Shown: positions 41,664 to 50,605, counted from the stretch's first letter. The stretch: 64,000 bases of DNA from an uncultured Lachnoclostridium sp. (GCA_948330435.1 CAOJBY010000003.1:62001-126000); one strand, 5' to 3'. The notes: generated by a model from the letters alone, not told the origin. Translations and numbers: made by a program.

Positions 41664-42926
41664 ATGAAAGAAAAGAAAATTCAAAAAGTTTCGGAATCTG
41701 TGATTCGTCTGGATGGAGTCCATTCTATGGGAGTCATTGGGGATCCCGGATGCGAGGGACTGGGAACCTATAGTATGAAAGTATATGCAGGAGCCTTAGA
41801 GGAGTGCGGCAAGGATGATTTTACATTGATTGTGGGGGATCTGGTACCAGCGGGAACCAGGCGTCATTATCAGATGATTCAGGAACTGACGGATACACTG
41901 GCGGAGAATAAGGTTTACGCTCTTCGGGGAAACCATGATACAGGAGAATACACAGAGTATTTTGGAGAAAAGAATTATGCACTTCTGGCAGAGAATTTTA
42001 CCGTAGTTGTGCTGGACAATGCCATGCGGACTTTTGAGGAGGAGGGACTTGCACTTTTAAGAAATGTTCTCTCAAGGGAGGATGTAAAGCAGGTGATCAT
42101 CGCTTTTCATATTCCGGTTCCCAATCATTTTATTTTAAATTGTGTCACTGAGGAGGAGTTTGCCCGCTTGAAAGAGGCCTACGGACCCTGGAAAGAAAAG
42201 GTGAAATATCTTCTTTGCGGTCATGTGCATTCTGGTTTTGAGGATTGCGTGGACAAAATCCCGCTGATCTGTACCGGCGGCGGTGGAGCTATGATTGAGG
42301 ATGTGTCCAAGGACATTCGGGCCTGTGACGTGGAGCATCATATTGTTCATTTTTATGAGAGGGACGGAAAGCTGAGCCATGAGATTGTGAATGTTCCCGA
42401 GGACGGCTATGGGCGTGAACGTGAGGACGGGATCTTAAGGCAGAAGCTTCGGGAGACGGTAGAGGGAGAGCTGCTGGCTCATTTTAAATATATGATGTTT
42501 GCGGATCGGGCGGAGCGAAGAGGTATCCATGGGATTGCCAATCTCTTTCGTGCCCTTGCGGCTTCCGAATATTATCATGCACGGAATTTCTATTCCGTTC
42601 TGGACAAGCCGGCCCCCTTTATGGAATCCGTGGAAACCTATATTCCGGGGGAGGAATTTGAGCAGGAGCATTTCTACCGGATGCTTGTGGACTATGCAAG
42701 GGAGCACCAAAGCCCTCTGGCAGAGCAGGCTTATGCCAGTGCGGCGGCAGCGGAGAGGGAGCATGCCTTGCTTTTGCGGGAAGCGGCTGATATAGAGGGA
42801 TTTTCGAAAGATGTGATTTACGTTTGTCCTATCTGTGGTTATGTGATGACCGGGGACAAGGCTCCGGAACGCTGCCCGGTGTGCGGCGGGCCGAAGAAGC
42901 AGTATGAGATATATGCGAAAGAGTGA
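41664..42926 (+). CDS. Metallophosphoesterase-rubrerythrin-rubredoxin fusion protein (420 aa)
   Basis: Two functional parts in one chain. Residues about 10-230 are a calcineurin-like phosphoesterase: LIVGDLVPAG, ALRGNHDTGEY (GNHD), FHIPVP, CGHVHSGF. The usual first D-x-H motif is replaced by IGDPGCEG, so one metal ligand may be missing. Residues about 265-380 are a ferritin-like rubrerythrin: VEGELLAHFKYMMFADRAERRG, ASEYYHARNFY (ExxH) and AAEREHALLL (ExxH). The C-terminal rubredoxin has CPICGYVMTGDKAPERCPVCGG. It starts at ATG 41664 with AAAGGA upstream, 34 bases after the long palindrome. Cytosolic. The substrate of the phosphoesterase half is unknown; the other half suggests peroxide removal. 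Confidence 0.88.
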   Translation: MKEKKIQKVSESVIRLDGVHSMGVIGDPGCEGLGTYSMKVYAGALEECGKDDFTLIVGDLVPAGTRRHYQMIQELTDTLAENKVYALRGNHDTGEYTEYFGEKNYALLAENFTVVVLDNAMRTFEEEGLALLRNVLSREDVKQVIIAFHIPVPNHFILNCVTEEEFARLKEAYGPWKEKVKYLLCGHVHSGFEDCVDKIPLICTGGGGAMIEDVSKDIRACDVEHHIVHFYERDGKLSHEIVNVPEDGYGREREDGILRQKLRETVEGELLAHFKYMMFADRAERRGIHGIANLFRALAASEYYHARNFYSVLDKPAPFMESVETYIPGEEFEQEHFYRMLVDYAREHQSPLAEQAYASAAAAEREHALLLREAADIEGFSKDVIYVCPICGYVMTGDKAPERCPVCGGPKKQYEIYAKE

Positions 42927-42943
42927 TAGAGAGGAGGAACATT

Positions 42944-43888
42944 ATGAAAAAGTGGAGTAAAATGGGAACTCTGGTCGTTTTGCTGCTGCTTGCGGTAATG
43001 GGATGTTCGAAAAAGGAGCAGGAGGTTTTGCCGGAGGACAGAATTTTGATGGTGAATGATATCCTGTACTATGGAACGGAGGAAACAGGCCCTATGGGAG
43101 ATGCAGGCAGTGTGGAGGGAAAAATTCTTTCTACAACTGAGGGGGGAGCCATTCCGGAGGAAAACGGCCAGTCCAATTTCGGAGGAGTGGGGAATCCCTA
43201 TACCTTTGATTTTGGTGAGGGGGCGATCCAGGTTTTGGTAGGAGATGAATATTTTTGGTTCTATGCTAAGGATAAGGAAGCTGTGCAAAAATTTCTAGAA
43301 CAGGCAGAAGTCCTTAATGAAGTTTCTGATCTTCCTGGTATCTTTCCATGCAATTTTGTTTTCGCCAGCGGTGCAGGTGCCTGGGGAACGCTTTTAACTC
43401 TGAATGCGGATGGCTCCTTTACAGGCGGCTACAATGATTCGGACATGGGAGACAGCGGGGAGGGCTATCCTCATGGGAAGCATTATTACTGTGAGTTTCA
43501 GGGAAAATTCGGTGATTTCAGGAAAATAGACGATAATACCCTTTCCATGACCTTAGAAGAGCTTACGCTCCAACCGGAGGAGGGATCGGAAGAGATCCGG
43601 GACGAGATTCTGCATGTGGGAGCAAAGCCTCTGGGACTGGAAAGCGGAACGGAATTCGTCCTTTATCTGCCGGATACACCCGTTACTGAGCTTACAGAGG
43701 ATTTCCTGAGCTGGTGGCCGGGCCGCTATGAGTGGGATGGGGAGACCGAAATACCCCTTGGCTGCTATGGGATCTTAAACCAGGAGACGGGAGCCGGATT
43801 CTTTTCCGATGCGTCCTGTAAGGTATGCGGTGCGACGGCGGTTTCTCCCCAGACGGGCGTGTGTGAGAAGTGTGGAGTCGAACAATAG
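42944..43888 (+). CDS. Lipoprotein with BlaR1-type extracellular domain and C-terminal zinc ribbon (314 aa)
   Basis: A lipoprotein signal peptide ends with the lipobox LAVMGC (Cys21). Residues about 35-105 (LMVNDILYYGTEE ... GQSNFGGVG ... FWFY) match the extracellular domain at about 435-500 of the BlaR1-like protein at 3422. The middle is unrecognised but rich in Gly/Asp. The C-terminus has CKVCGATAVSPQTGVCEKCGVEQ, a four-Cys zinc-ribbon-like motif, unusual in an exported protein. The ATG at 42944 follows GAGAGGAGGAACATT and lies 17 bases after the fusion gene, likely the same transcript. The function is not known. Confidence 0.8.
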   Translation: MKKWSKMGTLVVLLLLAVMGCSKKEQEVLPEDRILMVNDILYYGTEETGPMGDAGSVEGKILSTTEGGAIPEENGQSNFGGVGNPYTFDFGEGAIQVLVGDEYFWFYAKDKEAVQKFLEQAEVLNEVSDLPGIFPCNFVFASGAGAWGTLLTLNADGSFTGGYNDSDMGDSGEGYPHGKHYYCEFQGKFGDFRKIDDNTLSMTLEELTLQPEEGSEEIRDEILHVGAKPLGLESGTEFVLYLPDTPVTELTEDFLSWWPGRYEWDGETEIPLGCYGILNQETGAGFFSDASCKVCGATAVSPQTGVCEKCGVEQ

Positions 43889-43923
43889 AAGTCTTCATCA
43901 TTTTTGAAAGGAGTTACGGAACC

Positions 43924-45360
43924 ATGTACGATATTGTAATTATCGGAGCCGGCGTGTCCGGAGCAGCGATAGCCCGTGAATTATCCCGTTACCAGGCCAG
44001 GATCTGCGTGGTGGAAAAGGAGGAGGATGTCTGCTGCGGCACCTCCAAGGCGAACAGTGCCATTGTCCATGCCGGCTACGATGCGGTAACCGGCTCCCTG
44101 AAAGCAAAGCTCAATGTGCGTGGAAACGAGAGGATGGAAAGCCTTGCCCGGGAGCTTGATTTTCCATTTCGGAGAACGGGTTCCCTGGTTTTATGCTTCC
44201 ATGAAACGGATCTGTCAAGGCTTTTGGCCCTCTACGACAGAGGACAGGCAAACGGCGTTCCGGATCTGCGTATCCTTAATCGGGAAGAGACTTTGAAGCT
44301 GGAACCCAATGCGGCGGAGGATGTCCATGCTTCCCTCTATGCACCCACGGCGGGGATCGTCTGCCCCTTTGGACTCAATATTGCCCTGGCTGAAAATGCT
44401 TATGCAAACGGCGTGGAATTTAAGCTTGATACGGAAGTGAAAGACATAAAGAGGTTAGAGACGGGCTTTGCACTGCACACCACCCAGGGCATTTTAAAGA
44501 CCAGGTATGTGGTGAATGCGGCTGGTCTTTACGGAGACGTGCTTCATAACATGGTGAGTGAAAAGAAAATCCGCCTGACCGCCCGGCGTGGGGATTACTG
44601 TCTTCTGGACAGGGAGGCGGGCAAGCATGTGATGAGAACAATTTTTCCTCTGCCGGATGAGATGGGAAAGGGAATTCTTGTCACCCCCACCGTTCACGGC
44701 AATCTCCTTATAGGTCCCACGGCCATAGAGACAGAGGATAAGGAGGGAACATGTACAACCAGGGAGGGGCTTTTGCAGGTACTTGGAAAAGCCGGACGGA
44801 GCGTGAGAAATCTTCCCACAAGACAGATTATTACCTCCTTTGCAGGGCTTCGTGCTCATGCCCCAGGGGATGACTTTATTATAGAAGAGGCAGAGGATGT
44901 CGGGGGCTTTGTGGACTGTATCGGCATTGAATCCCCGGGTATTGCCAGCTGTCCGGCAATCGGGGAAATGATAGCGGGGATTCTGCGGGAGAAAATGGAT
45001 CTGAAAGAAAAGGAGAATTTTATTTCCACAAGAAAGGGAATCCCCAATCCAAATATCATGAGCATGGAAGAGCGAAATGCCCTGATCCGGGAAAATCCCG
45101 CCTACGGGAATCTGATCTGCCGCTGTGAAATGATTTCAGAGGGAGAGATTCTGGATGCCATTCGCCGTCCTCTGGGAGCCAGGTCCTTAGATGGAATCAA
45201 GCGGAGGGTAAGGGCCGGAATGGGGCGGTGCCAGGGAGGATTTTGTACTCCCAGGGTGATGGAGATTCTGGCCAGGGAGCTGGGGGCAGACATTCGTGAC
45301 ATTACAAAATCGGGCAAAGACTCTCTGATGATAAAAGGGATCAATAAAGATTCCCTATAA
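43924..45360 (+). CDS. FAD-dependent oxidoreductase, anaerobic glycerol-3-phosphate dehydrogenase GlpA-like (478 aa)
   Basis: N-terminal FAD fold MYDIVIIGAGVSGAAIARELSR, then SKANSAIVHAGYDA, a GlpA-like middle (LLIGPTAIETEDKEG, ITSFAGLRAHAPGDDFIIEE), GIESPGIASCPAIGE, and a C-terminal BFD-like iron-sulphur domain with CRCEMISEGEI and CQGGFC (four Cys). The start at 43924 follows AAAGGAGTTACGGAACC. It is first of a conserved threesome with a GlpB-like protein and DUF1667 protein. Predicted to oxidise glycerol 3-phosphate or a related alpha-hydroxy substrate with electrons passed to a carrier; the true substrate is inferred only from the family. Confidence 0.88.
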   Translation: MYDIVIIGAGVSGAAIARELSRYQARICVVEKEEDVCCGTSKANSAIVHAGYDAVTGSLKAKLNVRGNERMESLARELDFPFRRTGSLVLCFHETDLSRLLALYDRGQANGVPDLRILNREETLKLEPNAAEDVHASLYAPTAGIVCPFGLNIALAENAYANGVEFKLDTEVKDIKRLETGFALHTTQGILKTRYVVNAAGLYGDVLHNMVSEKKIRLTARRGDYCLLDREAGKHVMRTIFPLPDEMGKGILVTPTVHGNLLIGPTAIETEDKEGTCTTREGLLQVLGKAGRSVRNLPTRQIITSFAGLRAHAPGDDFIIEEAEDVGGFVDCIGIESPGIASCPAIGEMIAGILREKMDLKEKENFISTRKGIPNPNIMSMEERNALIRENPAYGNLICRCEMISEGEILDAIRRPLGARSLDGIKRRVRAGMGRCQGGFCTPRVMEILARELGADIRDITKSGKDSLMIKGINKDSL

Positions 45361-45427
45361 CATTCAGGGAATGGGGTTTTGCAGTCAAAGACTCCGCAGG
45401 AATAAGAAAGGGATAAGTCTGTAAGAG

Positions 45428-46696
45428 ATGAAAAGCTATGAGATCGTCATCATCGGCGGCGGACCGGCAGGTCTTGCTGCTGCCGTTTCTGCCAGGAAAA
45501 GCGGAATCGAACACATTTTAATCTTAGAGAGAGACCGTGAACTTGGCGGTATCTTAAATCAGTGTATCCACAACGGCTTTGGTCTTCACACCTTTGGGGA
45601 GGAACTTACGGGACCGGAGTATGCAGGGCGTTTTATCCGTCAGGTGGAGGAGCTTGGGATTGAATACCGCTTAAATACCATGGTTATGGATATTAGCCCG
45701 AATAAGACAGTGACAGCCATGAACCGGGAGGAGGGGCTGTTCCGGCTTCATGGGGAGGCGGTCATTCTTGCCATGGGCTGCCGTGAGAGGCCCAGGGGTG
45801 CCCTCAATATTCCAGGATACCGTCCGGCAGGCATTTATTCGGCAGGAACGGCACAGCGGCTTGTAAATATGGAGGGACTTCTGCCGGGCCGTGAGGTTGT
45901 GATTCTCGGATCCGGTGATATTGGACTTATTATGGCCAGAAGAATGACCTTAGAGGGGGCAAGGGTTCGGGTTGTAGCGGAGCTTATGTCTTATTCCGGG
46001 GGATTGAAGCGTAACATTGTCCAATGTCTTGAGGACTATGCCATTCCCCTGAAATTAAGTCATACGGTAGTCGATATTAAGGGAAAGAGACGGGTAGAGG
46101 GCGTGACCCTGGCAGAGGTTGACGAAAAAGGAAAGCCCATCCCCGGAACGGAGGAATTTTATGACTGTGATACCCTGCTCCTTTCTGTGGGTCTGATACC
46201 GGAAAATGAACTGTCACGGGGGATGGGTGTGGATCTGAATCCGGCCACCTCCGGACCCAGAGTAAATGAGAGTCTGGAGACAAGCATAAAAGGCGTATTT
46301 GCCTGTGGAAATGTACTGCATGTGCATGATCTGGTAGATTTCGTGTCAGAGGAGGCGGCTGCGGCCGGCAGACATGCGGCCGCTTACGTAAAAAGCACTG
46401 ACCGGAACAGTGGGGGAGAAGCAGGCATTCGGATTAAACCGAAACAGGGAGTGCGTTATACGGTTCCGGAAATGATTCATCCCGATCGGATGGAGGAAAG
46501 TCTGCTCCTGCGTTTCCGGGTGGATCGGGTGTATCAGAATTGCTATGTAAGCATTTACTTTGATGAGGAGCGAGTTTTTCACCGCAGACACCGGATAGTG
46601 GCCCCCGGGGAGATGGAAGAGGTGCGTCTTGAGAGGGAGAAACTTCTGGAGCGTCCTGATTTGAAGCAGATAACCGTGAGGATTGAGGAGGAGTAA
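45428..46696 (+). CDS. NAD(P)/FAD-dependent oxidoreductase, partner of the GlpA-like protein (422 aa)
   Basis: FAD and NAD(P) folds: SYEIVIIGGGPAGLAAAVSARKSG, CIHNGFGLHTFG, ILAMGCRERPRGALNIPGYRPAGIYSAGTAQ, VVILGSGDIGLIMARRMTLEGARV, and LLSVGLIPENEL. Then ACGNVLHVHDLVDFVSEEAA, which anchors the FAD-binding C-terminal part. No iron-sulphur motif. It follows the GlpA-like gene by 67 bases and DUF1667 follows after 5 bases, an arrangement seen widely in Clostridia. It may be the electron-transfer subunit. Assignment as GlpB is by position and similarity only. Confidence 0.88.
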   Translation: MKSYEIVIIGGGPAGLAAAVSARKSGIEHILILERDRELGGILNQCIHNGFGLHTFGEELTGPEYAGRFIRQVEELGIEYRLNTMVMDISPNKTVTAMNREEGLFRLHGEAVILAMGCRERPRGALNIPGYRPAGIYSAGTAQRLVNMEGLLPGREVVILGSGDIGLIMARRMTLEGARVRVVAELMSYSGGLKRNIVQCLEDYAIPLKLSHTVVDIKGKRRVEGVTLAEVDEKGKPIPGTEEFYDCDTLLLSVGLIPENELSRGMGVDLNPATSGPRVNESLETSIKGVFACGNVLHVHDLVDFVSEEAAAAGRHAAAYVKSTDRNSGGEAGIRIKPKQGVRYTVPEMIHPDRMEESLLLRFRVDRVYQNCYVSIYFDEERVFHRRHRIVAPGEMEEVRLEREKLLERPDLKQITVRIEEE

Positions 46697-46701
46697 GCAA
46701 A

Positions 46702-47094
46702 GTGGAGACAAAAAATCTGACCTGTATCAACTGTCCATTAGGCTGTGCCCTCACAATGGAAATGAATGGAGAGACGATTCTTCATGTAACAGGAAATACT
46801 TGTAAGCGGGGAGAGGTCTATGCCCGAAGAGAGGTAACGGCCCCGGTCCGCATGGTAACCTCCACCGTGAGGGTTATCGGCGGAAATCTTCCGGTTTTGT
46901 CAGTTAAGACAAGGGAGGCAATTCCCAGGGAAAGGATTTTTGCCTGCGTCCGGGAATTAAAGAAGATAAGTCTTCAGGCTCCGGTCCATATAGGAGATGT
47001 GGTTCTGGAAGATGCGGCCGGTACAGGGATAGATATTGTGGCGACCCGGAATGTGGAAGTCGTAGCCGGGGAAACGGGCGGGATGTATGAATGA
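46702..47094 (+). CDS. DUF1667 domain protein (130 aa)
   Basis: It opens with a cysteine-rich stretch, NLTCINCPLGCALTME, where CxxCxxxC resembles a metal or iron-sulphur site, then GNTCKRGEVYARREVTAPVRMVTSTVRV, typical of DUF1667. It starts with GTG at 46702, with GAGGAGGAG nine bases upstream inside the preceding gene. It is the third gene of the GlpA-like/GlpB-like/DUF1667 set. The role is unknown, most likely a small redox subunit. Confidence 0.88.
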   Translation: METKNLTCINCPLGCALTMEMNGETILHVTGNTCKRGEVYARREVTAPVRMVTSTVRVIGGNLPVLSVKTREAIPRERIFACVRELKKISLQAPVHIGDVVLEDAAGTGIDIVATRNVEVVAGETGGMYE

Positions 47095-47105
47095 AAAGAA
47101 ATGAG

Positions 47106-47133
47106 TAGACAATATTTTTCTATATGTTACAAT
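47106..47133 (+). promoter_or_regulatory. Possible promoter of the 404-aa membrane-anchored protein
   Basis: TAGACA, a 16-base spacer and TACAAT. Confidence 0.45.
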
Positions 47134-47174
47134 AAGCAATAATATGAATGACTTGGAGGCATGATTATATATCA

Positions 47175-48389
47175 GTGAAAAAATGGATCCTTACGATAAC
47201 ATTTATAGTTTTAGCTATATGCATCGGCATATTTTGGCCAAAAGAGAAAGAGCAGGAATTGGGGGCAGTAGAAAGCTTTTTATATGCCCCTTTTTTGAAT
47301 AGGATAGTAGAGGAACAGCCAGATCCTCTTTCCATTGAAGAACAGATAATAAAGGGCGATTTTTCATCTCTAAAGGAATCCGGGGGAAATAAGGAAGAAT
47401 ATGAAAGAATATTTAGGATACATCAAGAATCAGAGGATATGGAATGGAAATCCTGTGATATAAATAACGATGGATTTGAGGATATGATTTGGCAGGAAAA
47501 AGAAGCCCGCTTTTCAAAGGGAAAGAGGATAACGGGGGTTTTTTCCTGTAATCCGGAGAACCCTCAGTGTGTCATATGGGATACGGGCCAGATGACAACG
47601 GGTTACTTCTGGAGTGATGCGGATAAATTGGTATATTATTATCAAAGTTATGGCATCTGTAACTACAATCGTTATGATTATTTCAGCATTGATGTGAACT
47701 GGGAGCAGAAATTTGAGTATAGTTTGGAAATCTATAATATCTACGATATGGGTTTCGATCCGGAATGGAGGAAAAGCTTTGAAGCTGACTGGCAGGAAAA
47801 ATATGGGGAACCGTTAAAAGAGGGGATAAGCTATAAGAAATGTATCAGCATTGATCCCAATGGAATTGCATCCAATAAGTATATAAATCTGTCGGAAGAG
47901 GAATTTGCGGAAGAGTTTTATGAATTAACAGGGTTTGAGTTTGAAAAGGATTCGGAGATAATAAAGTCTTTTCCAGTATCAGATGAAGAAGATATTTTGT
48001 CAGCGGAAGAGGATCTTGATTCATGGATAGGAGAGTACACCTTTCATGAGAGTATAGATGCCACAGAAAGCACTCCCTTTATGTTTATGGACTACAGGAT
48101 TGAGATTTATAAAGGCTTGGAGGGGGAGTATTATGCAAATATTTCAATCAATGGGCAGACAACCGCAGCAGCGGGAAAGGCGAAAGTATGTGGAGATGAA
48201 AAACAGATTGAGCTTATTTTTCTGGAGTATCTGCCAGACCATATGGGTGGCGGCTTTTCCGATGAGGAAAATGGCGTGCTGATTCGTTTTGAAAAAGCAG
48301 GAGATGAACTTTACACTTATTGGGGGGAGATTGCCCCAATGCTCTATGCCAATGAAATTACCGGCAAGGTATATTTTAAAAAGGAATAA
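47175..48389 (+). CDS. Membrane-anchored or secreted protein, C-terminal DUF5991-like domain (404 aa)
   Basis: It has an N-terminal signal anchor (KKWILTITFIVLAICIGIFW). The middle has DINNDGFEDMIWQ, which resembles an FG-GAP-like calcium loop. The C-terminus (DSWIGEYTFHES ... GKVYFKK) resembles DUF5991-type domains. The start is uncertain: GTG at 47175 keeps TTGGAGG 16 bases upstream, while the in-frame ATG at 47148 has no ribosome site before it. Function unknown. The next gene is 17 bases downstream. Confidence 0.65.
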   Translation: MKKWILTITFIVLAICIGIFWPKEKEQELGAVESFLYAPFLNRIVEEQPDPLSIEEQIIKGDFSSLKESGGNKEEYERIFRIHQESEDMEWKSCDINNDGFEDMIWQEKEARFSKGKRITGVFSCNPENPQCVIWDTGQMTTGYFWSDADKLVYYYQSYGICNYNRYDYFSIDVNWEQKFEYSLEIYNIYDMGFDPEWRKSFEADWQEKYGEPLKEGISYKKCISIDPNGIASNKYINLSEEEFAEEFYELTGFEFEKDSEIIKSFPVSDEEDILSAEEDLDSWIGEYTFHESIDATESTPFMFMDYRIEIYKGLEGEYYANISINGQTTAAAGKAKVCGDEKQIELIFLEYLPDHMGGGFSDEENGVLIRFEKAGDELYTYWGEIAPMLYANEITGKVYFKKE

Positions 48390-48406
48390 GGAAAGGAAGT
48401 AATTGC

Positions 48407-50020
48407 ATGAAAAAAAGTCTGAAAAAGGTGCCCCTTATTATTTTGCTGTTTTTAGCGGCCTGCATCTATTACTACGTGACGATCCCGGCCTTTAATATCC
48501 ACTCCACCGGAACCTGGATGTTCCTGATCTGCGGATGGGCTGTGATTGTCCTCTTATTTTCCTGGAGGAAGCTTCGCTTCACAAAGGGTGGAAAGATAGA
48601 ATACGAGAAAGAAAAGGGCTTTAGTTTTACGAAGCTGGGATTTGGGATACTGGCTCTTATGGTATTGGTACTGCTTGTGGGGAGCCTTTTATCCTCACCC
48701 ATTGTGAATGCCAGGAAGTATCAGCAGCTTCTGACCGTAGAAAACCGTGAGTTTACGGAGGACATCAAGCCGGTGGATTACAATCAGATTCCCCTTTTAG
48801 ACAAGGCTTCCGCAGAGCTTTTGGGCAACCGGAAGATGGGAACCATGGTGGAATATGTGTCCCAGTTTGAGGTCAGCAGCCTTTACAGCCAGATCAATTA
48901 CCAGGGAAAGCCTGTCCGTGTGACCCCACTGGTCTATGCCAGTCCCATCAAATGGCTGACCAATCAGGCAGACGGCATTCCGGCCTATATAATGATTGAT
49001 ATGGCAACCCAGGAGACGGAGTGTGTGAAGCTTACTCAGCCCATTCGGTATTCCATGTCTGAGTACTTTGGGCGTAATATTTACCGTCATCTGCGTTTTA
49101 ACTATCCGACGTATATCTTTGACCAGCTTAGCTTTGAGATTGATGACGAGGGAACGCCTTACTGGATCTGCCCGGTGAAGCAATTTAACGTAGGTCTCTT
49201 TGGCGGACAGACCATCGGAAAGGTGGTGCTGTGCAATGCCATCACCGGAGCGACACAGAGCATGGACGTGGATCAGGTGCCGGAATGGGTGGACCGTGTT
49301 TACCCGGCGGACCTTTTGGTGCAGCTCTATGATTACCACGGAATCTTGAAAAATGGTTACTTCAACAGTATTTTAGGACAGCGGGGCTGTCTGCGGACCA
49401 CGGACGGCTTCAATTACATTGCTATGGATGATGATGTGTGGGTGTACACGGGTGTCACCTCCGTATCGGGAGACGAGTCCAATGTGGGATTTGTATTGAT
49501 GAATCAGCGGACCATGGAGACACGGTACTATACCTGTGCCGGGGCCGAGGAGTATTCCGCCATGTCCTCCGCAGAGGGACAGGTACAGAACTTAGGCTAT
49601 CAGGCAGCTTTTCCGCTGCTATTGAATATTTCCGGAGAGCCGACCTATTTCCTGGCCCTAAAGGATGGGGCGGGCCTTGTGAAAAAATACGCTATGGTAA
49701 ATATTCAGCGTTATCAGATTGTGGCAATCGGAGACACTGCGGCGGATTGTGAGAAAGCCTACCGTGCTTTGATGGCGGAAAATCAGATTACTCAGACAGA
49801 CGAGGATGCGGTAAAAGAACGCTCCGGCATTATCCATAAAATTACACCGGGCGTGATTGAGGGAAACACCTACTATTACCTTATGCTGGAGAACTCTGAC
49901 GATATCTTTGAAATCAGCCTGGCTGACTTTGTGGAGATCGTCCGCTTCGAGCCGGGAGATCGAATCTCCATGCGTTGCCTGGAGGGGACGAAAACCTGGG
50001 AGGTTGTGGAGCTGAATTAA
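48407..50020 (+). CDS. Membrane protein with large extracellular domain (537 aa)
   Basis: Not recognised. Three hydrophobic segments lie near residues 8-24, 33-52 and 76-99, then about 435 residues that should lie outside. They contain YIMIDMATQETECVKL, GRNIYRHLRFNYPTYIFDQLSFEIDDEG, and a C-terminal OB-like stretch (IIHKITPGVIEGNTYYYLMLENSDDIFEISL). No catalytic motif, lipobox or repeat is visible. The ATG at 48407 follows GGAAAGGAAG. It probably shares a transcript with the preceding gene. Confidence 0.75.
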   Translation: MKKSLKKVPLIILLFLAACIYYYVTIPAFNIHSTGTWMFLICGWAVIVLLFSWRKLRFTKGGKIEYEKEKGFSFTKLGFGILALMVLVLLVGSLLSSPIVNARKYQQLLTVENREFTEDIKPVDYNQIPLLDKASAELLGNRKMGTMVEYVSQFEVSSLYSQINYQGKPVRVTPLVYASPIKWLTNQADGIPAYIMIDMATQETECVKLTQPIRYSMSEYFGRNIYRHLRFNYPTYIFDQLSFEIDDEGTPYWICPVKQFNVGLFGGQTIGKVVLCNAITGATQSMDVDQVPEWVDRVYPADLLVQLYDYHGILKNGYFNSILGQRGCLRTTDGFNYIAMDDDVWVYTGVTSVSGDESNVGFVLMNQRTMETRYYTCAGAEEYSAMSSAEGQVQNLGYQAAFPLLLNISGEPTYFLALKDGAGLVKKYAMVNIQRYQIVAIGDTAADCEKAYRALMAENQITQTDEDAVKERSGIIHKITPGVIEGNTYYYLMLENSDDIFEISLADFVEIVRFEPGDRISMRCLEGTKTWEVVELN

Positions 50021-50044
50021 TGCAGCAAATTTTGCGGCATATGA

Positions 50045-50073
50045 TTGTAATAGGTCCATTCCTGTAGTACAAT
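50045..50073 (+). promoter_or_regulatory. SigA-type promoter of the PH-domain gene
   Basis: TTGTAA, a 17-base spacer and TACAAT. Confidence 0.55.
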
Positions 50074-50144
50074 AAATTTATTCATAACGCTGCCATAGTA
50101 AGAAAGGCATTGCAGATTGAGGTATGAAAGAGAGGAACAGTTAA

Positions 50145-50534
50145 ATGGGCGAGGGAAAAGTTGAGAAACAGCAAAAGAAACTTATAGAATTAGGAGTCAT
50201 GGAATCCGGAGATAAGCTGATTGATTTTCTTCAGGCAAGCTATGTTGAGCGTCTGATGGGAAATGTAAGCTTTGGAAAATGGAAACAGGGCTGGGCCTAT
50301 TTCACAGAGGAGCGACTGATTGTTTTGACAGGTGTTTTAAATGAAAATATCATTATTCCATATAATAATATTCGGGAATTAGGAAAATGCAGTCAGACCC
50401 TGATACCGATTGGAATGAAAATCACTTATGAGGATACGAAGACAGGAAAAATTGTAACAGATAAGATATCCATGATGAAACGAAACCATTGGCTGGATTT
50501 CATTGCGGAAAAAGCTGGAATTACTATTTCCTAA
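50145..50534 (+). CDS. PH-like domain protein (129 aa)
   Basis: A bacterial pleckstrin-homology-like fold. The pattern KQGWAYFTEERLIVLTGVLNENIIIPYNNIRELGKC, with a strand pair followed by the lipid-binding-type bPH helix at the end (MMKRNHWLDFIAEKAG), is typical. No signal peptide, so probably cytosolic. The ATG at 50145 follows GAGAGGAACAGTTAA. Its own promoter is at 50045. The ligand is unknown. Confidence 0.75.
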   Translation: MGEGKVEKQQKKLIELGVMESGDKLIDFLQASYVERLMGNVSFGKWKQGWAYFTEERLIVLTGVLNENIIIPYNNIRELGKCSQTLIPIGMKITYEDTKTGKIVTDKISMMKRNHWLDFIAEKAGITIS

Positions 50535-50562
50535 AAAATTCTATATAACAGTCATACCATCC

Positions 50563-50593
50563 CAGGGGCAATTTGCTTGACAAATTGTCCCTG
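50563..50593. terminator. Palindrome after the PH-domain gene, overlapping the leuS promoter
   Basis: CAGGGGCAATTTG-CTTGA-CAAATTGTCCCTG, 13 bp with one G-U. It is followed by GCGTGTTT rather than a true T run. The -35 of the next promoter lies in its loop and right arm, so it may act as a terminator, an operator or both. Confidence 0.5.
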
Positions 50594-50605
50594 CGTGTTT
50601 ATGAT
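50577..50605 (+). promoter_or_regulatory. SigA-type promoter of leuS (and probably rnf)
   Basis: Perfect TTGACA at 50577-50582, a 17-base spacer and TATGAT at 50600-50605. The leader is about 125 bases, too short for a T-box. Confidence 0.8.
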
